From NCBI GenBank assembly GCA_011316305.1, contig SAUG01000144.1, forward strand, positions 62,001 to 126,000: a stretch of 64,000 nucleotides of DNA, in the 5' to 3' direction. This document shows positions 1 to 9,329 of the stretch, piece after piece. Position numbers and translations under genes: made by a program. Position 1 is the stretch's first letter, and the number at the start of each line of letters is the position of its first letter. Under the pieces are notes generated by a model, which saw only the letters and a program-made list of their open reading frames with translations, did not search any database and was not told the DNA's origin. The DNA comes from Rusavskia elegans (taxonomy: Eukaryota > Ascomycota > Lecanoromycetes > Teloschistales > Teloschistaceae).

Positions 1-968
1 GCAAGGTCTTGCTGTTTTGCATCTTTCTCGTCTTCCTTTGGTGCGTTCTTACCGTCGCCACTTTCGTTACCGCTCTCCTGCCTCGAAGTCTGATCGTTTG
101 CAAAACCATCTTCCAATGAGCTTTCTCCGATTCTCTCGGGTCTCTTGTCAGAAGTCGCTTTTGCAGTGACCTCTTGTTTTGCGGCAGGGCCTAGTGCAGG
201 GGTTGAAGGCACGCTACTTTCTTGGACAGTCTCGAGTGCCGGTTGGCTGCCGCTGACACCTCTGCTAGGGATTCTGATGCCTGTAGGGGCCAAAGTATCG
301 ACGCTTGAGACATCGGTGTCGGCTCCTGAAGCCTGGGCTTGGATGGGGCGATCAACGACGATACTCGGGGTCAAAGAGGGTGCTGAAGCTTGATCTGGCC
401 TCCTCGACGGTGGCAAGGTCCCTTTGTTGGACGTGGATGGTGGAGGAGAGCGGACGCGAGGGAGGTTGGAGGCTGATTGATTGCTGTTTGCAAGCGCTGC
501 CTTGATAACTTTCTGTGGTCTGACAGGATCGGTCGCCGGGTCAGAAAGTGTAGTCGAAGGCTGTAATTGGTGAGCACCTGCAACGGAAAGAGCGCGCTGG
601 ATAGCAGCCGCTGACGGGACCGCCGGTACTATAGGACCGGGAAGGGCAGGGCCACGATTAGGACTTAGGTCTGTGCTGTTTTTGCGAGAAGGTGGATTGC
701 CGGAATTGGCCGATACGCCGGATCTGAGGGGTGGACGTACGGGCGAGGTCTCGCGGGAAGGCTTGGGCGAATTGGCAGACGAGGTGTTTGGGACGGCCGA
801 TGTGGTCGAGGCTCTCCTCAAGAGGGGAGGGGTTGATGGCAGATGCTGCGGAGTTGATGCCACAGAGGCAGAGGCAGAGGTAGAGGCATCGCTCGCTTTC
901 ACTTCGGATTTGCTCTTTTCTCGCTCTTCGTCAACAGTCTCGGCGGAGTGGGAAGCACCGGATGCCAT
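1..968 (-). CDS. Vac7-like vacuolar segregation protein, N-terminal part (runs off the window)
   Basis: The minus-strand frame is open from the ATG at 968 to the window edge (322 codons, no stop), so the 3' part is missing. The protein is Ser/Pro/Thr-rich and disordered, with SRETSPVRPPLRS, RKNSTDLSPNRGPALPGP, VPSAAAIQRALS and RVRSPPPS segments. This pattern, above all the PSAAAIQRALS block followed by Pro/Ser stretches, fits what I know of the N-terminus of filamentous-fungal Vac7. Vac7 is a vacuolar-membrane protein that activates the Fab1 PI3P 5-kinase complex and so controls vacuole size and inheritance. The diagnostic membrane segment and conserved C-terminal domain lie outside the window, so the name is a judgement from the low-complexity part only. 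The start is the first ATG of the open frame. Confidence 0.55.
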   Translation of the reverse strand, partial: MASGASHSAETVDEEREKSKSEVKASDASTSASASVASTPQHLPSTPPLLRRASTTSAVPNTSSANSPKPSRETSPVRPPLRSGVSANSGNPPSRKNSTDLSPNRGPALPGPIVPAVPSAAAIQRALSVAGAHQLQPSTTLSDPATDPVRPQKVIKAALANSNQSASNLPRVRSPPPSTSNKGTLPPSRRPDQASAPSLTPSIVVDRPIQAQASGADTDVSSVDTLAPTGIRIPSRGVSGSQPALETVQESSVPSTPALGPAAKQEVTAKATSDKRPERIGESSLEDGFANDQTSRQESGNESGDGKNAPKEDEKDAKQQDL

Positions 969-1708
969 GATTCAGAGCCGGCGTCACGGTTGCTGTTCAA
1001 TCCAGAGAAAAGGTCAGTGGTAGATAGAGTAAGAGCGTCGGCCGCAATAGCCGTTGGGGTTCACTATGCTGAGCAGCATGGCAGAATCCCTATGCGGTCA
1101 AGGCTGAGGTTCATCAACAAGAGTACACTATCATTGATTGCGGGGGCGGGTCTCAGGCCCGTTCTCCGGCGTGACAAGCGGGCGTCCAGTGCAGTGAGAG
1201 AATGGGAAGAAGCAATTGTAGCGATTGACTGGTTTCTCGCATCATGATGCTATAAGAGGCGCTGTCGTGGCTGCCCGAAAGATGGCATTCAATACACCTT
1301 TCCTGTTCCGATCGGCTAGCAGCGTATCAGTACTAGTGCGGTTGACGTAAGGTACCCGTGTTCCCTTCGACTTGACGGAGTAGTCATCCGATACCTCGAC
1401 TGCCAGCCTATTCGTTAGGCTTAGTGTCCGGATAAACCCCTCCAGTCCTCCACTTCTTTACGCTTCTCCACATCCATCAACGTTGCTCGGTAGAAGAATT
1501 CTATCGCGATGTTGGCCACACAGCAAGAATTCAACAGATTACTAAGGTTTTACTAGCACGGCCAATACCATTTGAGGTCTATGTCGAGGTACCAATGGTG
1601 TACGGATGTGCCCTTGTTATTGCGATTACTTCACGGGCATAGGCTAATGTATGAAACAATTGCTTTCGGGTTTGCTTGTGCAGATATACAAACACCCTGT
1701 TCATTTCC
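969..1708. other. Intergenic, Vac7-like promoter and Con-6 3' side
   Basis: No credible coding frame. The short frames on both strands have no recognisable composition. This must hold the promoter and 5' UTR of the Vac7-like gene and the 3' UTR of the Con-6 gene. I see no repeat or RNA gene. Confidence 0.5.
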
Positions 1709-2132
1709 CTACATGTTGTCAAGTTTCTCCTGGGCCTTCTCCTTGCCACTCTGGGGGACGTCATCGTTGTTGATGGCCGCTTTGAGTCCACCGGCCACCT
1801 GGTTTGGATCTGGCTCGATATCAGGTCAATGAAGCAGCGGAAGGAGGTGGCAGATCAACTTACTTTTGCTGACGTTCTGTTCTTCTTTGCCATAGAATGG
1901 CTGGTCTGGCATATTCTCCAAGACCTCCTTGGAATGCGCTTTGGAAGCCTGTGAAGTGTCTAGAGTATGTCAGTATGACATGCAAGGTGGACTGTGCAGG
2001 GCGCAGCGGCAACATCGCAGGGGTGACGCGGACGGTTGGGCACGATTGGGAATGAAAACACATACTTGGGTTGGAGAGATTGGCCTTGTGACCCGAGGCC
2101 GCATTACTGACATCCTCTGCGGTGTTCTGCAT
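1709..2132 (-). CDS. con-6: Conidiation-specific protein 6 (Con-6 family)
   Basis: Three exons on the minus strand: 2132-2066, 1959-1864 and 1809-1709, with GT-AG introns of 106 and 54 bp. They give 87 residues. The spliced protein contains the two tandem Con-6 repeats: NPNTSQASKAHSKEVLENM in the first half and NPNQVAGGLKAAINNDDV followed by GKEKAQEKLDNM at the end. Both splice choices were fixed by phase and by restoring the NPN start of each repeat. Con-6 proteins are small, hydrophilic and abundant in conidia. They were first found as conidiation-induced genes in Neurospora, and their biochemical role is unknown. The length (about 80-90 aa) fits the family. No frame longer than 90 codons exists here without splicing. 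Confidence 0.9.
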
Positions 2133-3778
2133 ATTGATACGAGTAGGTACAGGAGTCTGATGGATTGCAGTAGATTTGGACTATGGGAGAAGAGAGAGTT
2201 GAATGTGGTCTTGTCTCATCGAGTCCATCAGCTTATGTGTAGTCCAGGGTAAGGGGTTTGGTGGGGAAGGCGTGACGCCAACATAATTATTGACCTCATG
2301 AGTGTATTATGTGACGTACAACGAGGTATATGGCTGGTTCTAGAGGACCTCAAACTCTGGGCCCATCACCTTAGCACGCTTTCTTGTCAGTCGACGTAAC
2401 TTACTCACCAATCGGGCGATTGTCAAGAAAGGCCCTGGAGGCACTCGGTACGTGCTTCCTCTACTGCTACGATTGTATGGATGCTCACTACCGAGTTTAC
2501 TGGACAGTGGCAGGGGGAACCGAACCGACCAAGTCCTTCCTCCCCCTCCAGCTCGAGCTGTCACATTTCAAAACCAAACAATACCTCAACACTCAACCAG
2601 CCCACGGCGATGATCGTGTGAACACAGATCTGCCTCAGCAGTGGGTCAATCGACGTTGAACAATGGGCCATGTCTTTTTCTGCAGGCTTCCAGCTCTTCA
2701 TCTGGATGCAAGGTCCCTGTCATCGACCTGTTGTGTCACTCGTCTATCCATACCGACAGCTCTGAGACGGGAACAATCCCCCCTGCCGCTAATCTCTCCA
2801 TTGGGGCGCTGCAGATTCCCAAGCTTACCTCCTTCGGCCCATCCATCGTTACCTCTTCGACCCCGGAAAGTACCCAAGTACCACCATCCACCGCCATCGG
2901 ATCCTGGCAAACTCGTATTGCTTCTTGCTCATAGACTCCAAGTTCACCTTGATCCGTTCAGCCCATGTCTCCTCCATGTCAGGGACAGGTAACTACACAC
3001 TGCTCCTTGCGGTGGATTTAAGCATCGTCTGCATCTCCGCCAATCTTGCATTATGTACAGTTTCAAGTCAGGATCAGGGAAGTATAGTTTCCGATCCTAC
3101 TGTCATTGCTCTGCGGCTTGCCGCTCATTTGGTTTTTCTTTCCATCTGCCCCCGGTCCATCTTCCGCTCTTTTCAGTCCAGCTGTAATACCGCGCCTTCG
3201 TGCGCCGTTACAGCATATCCCTATCCTAGGCCTATCTCACGTCTTGGGAGCGAGAAACCGTCAAAAAGGACCTCTCGTGAGAGGTCCGCAGGTGAGTGTA
3301 CCAGCTGTCGCGAATGGCTTCGAGTCACACGACTGAAAGGTCTCCCCTGCGTGATCACGACGTAATGTTTCTAACGCATCATTTCTTCTGGAGCTTGAGC
3401 GATTTCTTTGCTCCTTACTATACTTCATGTAAGTGTCCTGTCATCCGAGGGCCCTCCGGAAGCCGGATAGATTTCGCGGGTTCGGTCCTGCCAAAAGCCT
3501 GCAGGTTGGGGTGCATCGCCTTTGACGCCTTGCATCTGGACAAGTGTAGATGCAGTTCTTAATCTCCTCCATCGGTTGGTTGCTGGCGGCCATCATCGGA
3601 GTATCATGATTTGATTTACTCCTTGGAAATTTAACACCGGATTTCGGTCGAATAGGTGTATAAGACAAGCTCCTCGCAGCTCCCAGGAAAGACAATCAGA
3701 CCACTCGTTCTGTTCGTTTTCTTTCACCTGGCGTTCCTGAGCTCGAGATACTAATCCAGCAGTGACTTTACATTCAGC
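2133..3778. other. Intergenic, divergent promoters of Con-6 and the secreted Ser/Thr-rich gene
   Basis: About 1.6 kb without a recognisable gene. Overlapping short frames occur around 2641-2992 and 2925-3365, but none shows family motifs or a convincing intron series. An unannotated fungal-specific small gene or a long 5' UTR cannot be excluded. Confidence 0.4.
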
Positions 3779-5366
3779 ATGTATCAATCTTCTTTACTAT
3801 GTTTGGGAGCGCTTCTGGCTTTGGCTGTTGCTGCACCCGAGCCAGGTATGCCTTCGATCCCCCTTTCTTTCGTCATCCTTACAACTTCTTGGCCGAGCAG
3901 AATTTGGACGGTCACGACGTTTTCTTCACCAAGGAGGGATATTGACGCCCGTTGTTCCTTCCCAGCCAAGACTATGAAGCTGACCTAGTCTAGTTGGGCA
4001 TGCTGCCATAGTCGACAAACGATGTGACAATCATACGGAGCCCCCTTACCCCTACTACTCGTATGGCTACAATTCGTACAGCCTTTACCCTACCACCACG
4101 GCGACCGGGAGCTCTTTCTCCCCTACAGGGACTTTTGGCACGGGCTTCACAACCGTATCTTCTGTGGGGCCCACTGGTACTTCGAACTCTTCTAGCATCA
4201 CAACTTCTTCGGCCCCTTACGGATTTTCCAACTCGACAACGGCTGGTCCGACTGGGACTGGAGGGGCAGGAACGAGCACAAACGACGCTGTCACCGCCAC
4301 GTCGAACTCGAGCAGCGCCGCAGCTTCGACCACTTCTTCCAATGTATACTCTTACCCCTATTATTATCCCTTCTCTTCCCCATCCTCAAGCTCCTCAAGC
4401 GGGTCGTCAACGATTAGTACCAACTCCACCACTCTCACTGTTGGCCCGATTTCCACCAGAACTAGTGGTCCTAGCTCCTCAGGAACTGGCATCGGTACAT
4501 TCGACCCTTTGAGCACTGGTTCAGGTGGTAATCCACCAACGACCTATCCAACATTCGGCAACTCTTCTTCCACTTCTTCCACTCACGGCCCGATCAGTAC
4601 AGGTGGTACCAGTAGTCTCTCGACAGGCGGCCCGTTGAGCACAGGGGTCACTTCGACGTCGACTATCTCCAAGTACACTACCTATTCCGTCAACAACACC
4701 TCGACTTCAGTCTTTGATCCTGTTGGAACAAGCGAGACCGACACTTCTACGCCCATTCCAACTTATCCCGTCTACAGCTGGGGGTATCCAACTGATCCCT
4801 ACAGCTCAATTGAAGAGACTACAACTGTTTTGACCACCATCAGCGCCACTGGGACCTTCACCAGTACCCTTAGCTCTTCCTCCAATTCGACGGCTACCCC
4901 AACGGGGACCAGTGTAACCGTTGATCCCTCCTTCGCTAGTTCATCCATCAGCTCTGCCGTTACCGCTAACCCAATTACTGGGTCCTCTTCTCTGTCCATC
5001 AACTCGACGACTACCTCGACGGTTACCAGTGTCATTACTAGTCCCTCCTACAATACGACAACTTCATCCATCAGCTCTGCCGTTACCGCTAATCCAGTTA
5101 CCGGCTCGTCTTCTTTGTCCATCACGTCCAGCACGCTTTCTACCAGCACCAAGTTAACCCCGACCTTCACCACCAAGAGCCAGCCCACAGAGTACTATTA
5201 TCATCACAAACGCCCCCACTGGAAACATCGTCCCGTAAGTGACTACTCCACCTTGGGGAAATTCAGAGACTAACGGGCTTAGCATCATCCTCATGGACCC
5301 AACGATGACTATGACTATGGCTATGACTCTGGCGATGATTACGGTTACGGCCACAGTTGGGATTGA
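3779..5366 (+). CDS. Secreted Ser/Thr-rich protein with Kex2 site and Tyr/Asp/His-rich tail
   Basis: Three exons, 3779-3845, 3994-5234 and 5283-5366, give about 463 residues. The start gives a clear signal peptide (MYQSSLLCLGALLALAVAAPEP). Exon 2 opens with VGHAAIVDKRCDN, where KR is a likely Kex2 cleavage site at about residue 32. Then come a Tyr/Pro-rich stretch and some 330 residues of Ser/Thr with regular NS/NT sequons, suggesting heavy O- and N-glycosylation. The block SSISSAV-TANP-TGSSSLSI occurs twice (about 4946-5010 and 5069-5127). The third exon, seen only after splicing, encodes HHPHGPNDDYDYGYDSG and ends in SWD. There is no C-terminal hydrophobic segment, so a released or wall-retained protein is more likely than a GPI protein. 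I do not recognise a family. Confidence 0.8.
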
Positions 5367-5709
5367 TTTGTGGAAGCCGGTAATTGCAAAGTACAACCGG
5401 AGGAGATACCGTCCAAAAAGTGGGGAGAGCTGGAGGGTTGGAAGTTGGGAGTGGAGATTTTAGTTTCAGGCTGCTCGATGATTTCGACTTGGTAATACTA
5501 GATTTTGTGACATGTAAAGGCAAAAACACGTTCATTACAGGATCCTCTTCTGCAGCACCGCATCAGTGAGACACAAGGTTTGTGCAATGGCAAAGCTGTT
5601 GTCCGAACCGTAATCATAGACACTTCACGAACAATCCATGCACTGCTCCGCATCCTTCTCACCGCTCCTGCACCTCGAAAATCCACCTGGATGTCCCCAC
5701 AACCGAAGC
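5367..5709. other. Short convergent intergenic stretch
   Basis: Lies between the 3' ends of the secreted Ser/Thr-rich gene and the Met/Ser-rich GPI gene. It should contain both 3' UTRs and poly(A) sites. No gene is seen. Confidence 0.4.
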
Positions 5710-6418
5710 CTACAGCAGAACAGCAGCAGCAAACAAAGCCAAAGCCCCTGCTATCCATGTAGCGGTCATCTTCGACGCTGCACTGGCGGAAACGGGCGCT
5801 CCAACGCCTCCACCAGCTGAGCTGGAATCCGTGGCGCCCCCACTGACAGACGTCGTTCCACTGCTGTCGCCACCACCTCCACTGGCTCCACCAGCGGTGT
5901 CTGAGCCGGGCGACGAAGCCTCGGCAGCCGATTCGGATGTGCTACTCATCATGTCGGATCCAGCAGATGTTGGGGTGGAGGCCGTCATCATGGTCATGCT
6001 CGAATTGCCCATCATCATTGACGACGAAGGGGTCATGCTTGAATCGCCCATCATCGTGGAGGAGGAAGCCATCATGATCGAATCACCCATCATTGTAGAA
6101 GAGGCAGCCATCATACTGTCGCCGGTCTCCATTGCGGAATCCGAGTCCATCGCGGAGCTGGCCATCATGGTCGCGCTGGTGGCAGCGCTGGTGGCAGCGC
6201 TGGTGTCGAGGCTGGCGACAGCATTGGGGCCGCCCGCGTCAGAACCACTTCCACCTGAGCCGACGCCGCCTTGACGGGGTCTAATCTGTGAGGTTGCTAT
6301 CAATATCGATGGGAATCCAAGGGCGGAGAAGGGGTCGTACATCTGCCCAGCCTGCCGAGGCTCCATTAGAGGAAATATAGAGCAGAGCGGCAAGGAAAGT
6401 GGAGGTTGAAAAATGCAT
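5710..6418 (-). CDS. GPI-anchored Met/Ser-rich cell-surface protein
   Basis: Two exons, 6418-6341 and 6285-5710, with a 55-bp intron, give 217 residues. The intron removes a frame break and joins a signal peptide (MHFSTSTFLAALLYISSNGASA) to the rest. The middle is a run of degenerate repeats of the form SS-TMMGDS-MMASSS. Over about 60 residues nearly every third residue is Met, flanked by Ser, Ala or Asp. A Gly/Ser linker follows. The C-terminus ends in a hydrophobic stretch (MTATWIAGALALFAAAVLL) after small residues, typical of a GPI signal. Fungal GPI proteins go to the plasma membrane or wall. The Met-rich centre resembles Met motifs that bind Cu(I) in copper transporters, but that role is inference. 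The family was not recognised. Confidence 0.8.
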
Positions 6419-7292
6419 TGTTTCGAATGTGGCAAGGGACCATGAGAATGAGCGCAAAGAAACGCAATATATATACGGAAATGAGATGCGATCGGAGACC
6501 CAGGAGATGTAGAGGAAGAGAAGATGGTTCAGATGATAGGAGAGGTTACATAGTTGCATGCATTAGTTAAGGATGATGCAGTCAATTACTCCTGAGAGCC
6601 AGAAGCGACCATGAGCGTTGAAGATCGAAGCATCGCAGAAAGCGATGATGTAACGGTCAGTTGCAGTTTTGTTATCATGGCTATCTTGGAGAAGCTGTCG
6701 TTCGTTTTTTGTACCAGCAGACTTGATGCATGATGATCGCTTGATCGCTTGATGAAGAAGTTCGGACGATGATGACGGCATCCGCAATTACTACTCTCAC
6801 TCCGGCTAAGCCTCGAACAGGCAAGTCAACACGTGACACTTCCCCTCGGAAGAATATGAGACGACTGCAGTCAGCAGTCAGCAGGTTCACCACATGTACT
6901 CACATGGTTTCGCCGCTGTCCATTGTTTCGTTGGTGCACCAAGTTGTAACAGCCTCCTGTGCTGTGCCACTTCACAAAGAGGTTTGGCTGCTGTCTTTCT
7001 CCAAGCTTGAATCATACAAAGGTCCTTCACAATATGTATTTGGTTTTCACAACGCCACCATTGGTTCATTCGTCTTCCTTTGTGACAAAGAGAGTGACCT
7101 ATAACGCAATGACTACTCTTCTCATCGGACTCTACTATCTATCCTCTCCAGTGCAGTTTGATCTCTCGTTGAAGATCCCCGTCATCGAGAAGCCGGTCTT
7201 CTCCGTCCATCTCCAAACTTCCTTGTTGTTTTCCCTCGCCCTTTGTGTGAGTTAACTATTCCCTTACTGCATATTCGACTCAACCCGTGAAA
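6419..7292. other. Divergent intergenic region
   Basis: About 870 bp between two divergently transcribed genes, expected to hold both promoters. The short frames on either strand have no coding character. No repeat or RNA gene seen. Confidence 0.45.
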
Positions 7293-8402
7293 ATGGGTGG
7301 TCTTGAAATCGACTCGGCGCCCTTCAGGCCCTCGCTTCTTCGAAACCATTACACGCCGAGATCACCAGTAAGCCCGCTCGAGTCGGTAGCCAAACGTGTT
7401 TGCTCCTCGCTGGGCTTCCCATCTGGCGATAGCGCCAGCAGTTCCAGCTCTTCAACCCACTCGCTGTCCAGTGACCCGCCACCGTCTCCGTACAAATGGA
7501 TCTGGCAGTGTCACGAGTGCCATACTACCTACCAGATGGGAACCACCCGTCGATGTCTGCTGGATGACCACGAGTTATGTTACGGGCAGCCGATCAAGAA
7601 GCGGTCCAAGAAGACAAAGAAGAAGACTCGAGCCTGTCAGAGTCAATTCGATTACACCGGCTGGCAAGCCTGGGGAGCATGGAAAAGATCAGTACAAGAC
7701 GGGCATGGAACCGGGCACGTTGAGCGTAATTGCGCAGCCGTCTGTGACTGGCCGAGCCAATGTCGCTGGAACCGTGCGCAGGAGAAAGCGGCCGAACGAA
7801 ATTGTCCCGACAATGCTTCCGAGGCTACTTCACGGGAACCGGAAATTGTGACGACGCCTACAAACGAAGACGCTGCAATCAAGCCTTCAAAGTCGGCCGA
7901 GAGCCTCATCTCGAAGATCGCCATTGCAACCCATAAGTTGACATTACAATGGACGTCGATGCTAACCTCAGTCGACGAGGAGCCACCCGTGCCAGATATG
8001 GCCGCGATCGAGGATTTTCTGAGCTCGGCGACGACACCGACAGAGCCAAGCCATTCATCAGCAGCTAACAGCCTTCCTTTCGTTGCTCCTCTCGAGATCG
8101 TCAAAGCCACCAGCACCAACCCGGCGACCCCAGCTCAACGACCGCATCCAAGCTGCTCAAAAGTCGGTACGAAAAACAACGTATTCGGACTTGGATTGGG
8201 TTTTGATTTTGGCTTTCACCAAAAGACGGAGGAAGAGGTAAGACCGTCGTTGAAGACAGGGTTCAAGGATTTGGTGACCGGCACCGTCAGCATTGCGTTA
8301 TCGACTCCTTCCAGGTGCAGGAGATGTGTCTCCGAACCACCCACGCAGAGCGGACCGCTGCAGGAACAGCCACAGGGGAGGAGGAGAGTGTCGGTGGGCT
8401 AG
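7293..8402 (+). CDS. Cys/His-rich fungal protein of unknown function
   Basis: A single-exon frame of 369 residues. The ATG at 7293 was preferred over an upstream GTG in the same frame. Residues about 70-170 hold a compact Cys/His/Trp-rich block: WIWQCHECHTTY, then RRCLLDDHELCYG, a Lys-rich patch (KKRSKKTKKK), then RACQSQFDYTGWQAWGAW and finally CAAVCDWPSQCRW. The spacing suggests a zinc-binding fold. I believe this arrangement recurs in uncharacterised proteins of filamentous ascomycetes, but I cannot name a domain. The N-terminus is Ser/Pro-rich, and the C-terminal 200 residues are polar with little predicted fold. The basic patch could be a nuclear signal. No membrane segment or signal peptide. 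Confidence 0.8.
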   Translation: MGGLEIDSAPFRPSLLRNHYTPRSPVSPLESVAKRVCSSLGFPSGDSASSSSSSTHSLSSDPPPSPYKWIWQCHECHTTYQMGTTRRCLLDDHELCYGQPIKKRSKKTKKKTRACQSQFDYTGWQAWGAWKRSVQDGHGTGHVERNCAAVCDWPSQCRWNRAQEKAAERNCPDNASEATSREPEIVTTPTNEDAAIKPSKSAESLISKIAIATHKLTLQWTSMLTSVDEEPPVPDMAAIEDFLSSATTPTEPSHSSAANSLPFVAPLEIVKATSTNPATPAQRPHPSCSKVGTKNNVFGLGLGFDFGFHQKTEEEVRPSLKTGFKDLVTGTVSIALSTPSRCRRCVSEPPTQSGPLQEQPQGRRRVSVG

Positions 8403-9329
8403 AGCTGTGCTCGGAAGTACGTAACCAATCAAAGGGTATATAGTGCATACTAATGTCCAAATACACCGTTGCCTTCGATGTTCTTTCATTGTCAATTTTC
8501 CCACGGTAGGCATTCACCACTCACTCGCCTAACCCATCACTCTAAACACCTTACTGGGGTAGTGTAGTCCTTTTCAGCTTCCAAGATGTGTGGTTGCTAC
8601 TAAAGCGATCATAGTCCCCTTTTCCCATAGCAATCGAGATTCTCACCTAGCCATGTCTCAGATACGTAACAGATTCTCTCTCATCAACCCCGGTCATCCG
8701 GTTTCCTTACCAAACGACCCCCAAAGATGAGCTTCAAGCACCCACCACTTAAACCACTCATCAGTCTCAACCACCGCTAGCGGAAATGGTCTGTTGTCTA
8801 CCTTTTACTCTCTTGACCTTCGGCTCACATCCACACCATCCACCATGGATGGGAATAAGGTACGCATGCCAAACATTACATTCGCGCAAGATTGTATCTC
8901 CTGAGAGGGTAGCAAGAGAATTAGTTGTTAGTTCATTAGGATTTGAGGATTCTGCATTGGTCTTTTGATAAGTTTCGAGGCTTCGAAAAAGAGGCGAAAG
9001 AGAGTATATGGGCTGAAAGCATTGAAAGCAAAAAAAGTCACTTGTACGTACCAAACTCGTTCTTCTCGTATACATCGTTGTCCTATAAAACAAGCCATTT
9101 TCTCAGGGCAGAGTCCAGGATGATAGGTACAGCACAGGCAATAGCGAAGCCACCGTTGATGATTGGTTATAATTATTTACTCTGTACCATGTCCCTTTCG
9201 TCAATATGCCACCGCTGCAGTGGTATCAAATGCTCGCTAAAATCGCTTCAGGACAGGACCAGCCAGCCCATGGTTTCTTTTCAAGGAGCGTCGCCTGTAT
9301 GCAAAATTGCAGTCTGCGTTGATCGTTCC
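8403..9329. other. Convergent intergenic region
   Basis: About 930 bp between the Cys/His-rich gene and the 3' end of the CSC1-like gene. The frames here (for example 8767-9093 minus) have stop-rich, non-protein-like composition. No repeat seen. Confidence 0.4.

Noticed and set aside
2641..2992. Overlapping Ser/Pro-rich plus frames
   Set aside because: Several frames are open at once in low-complexity GC-normal DNA, and none shows a conserved block.
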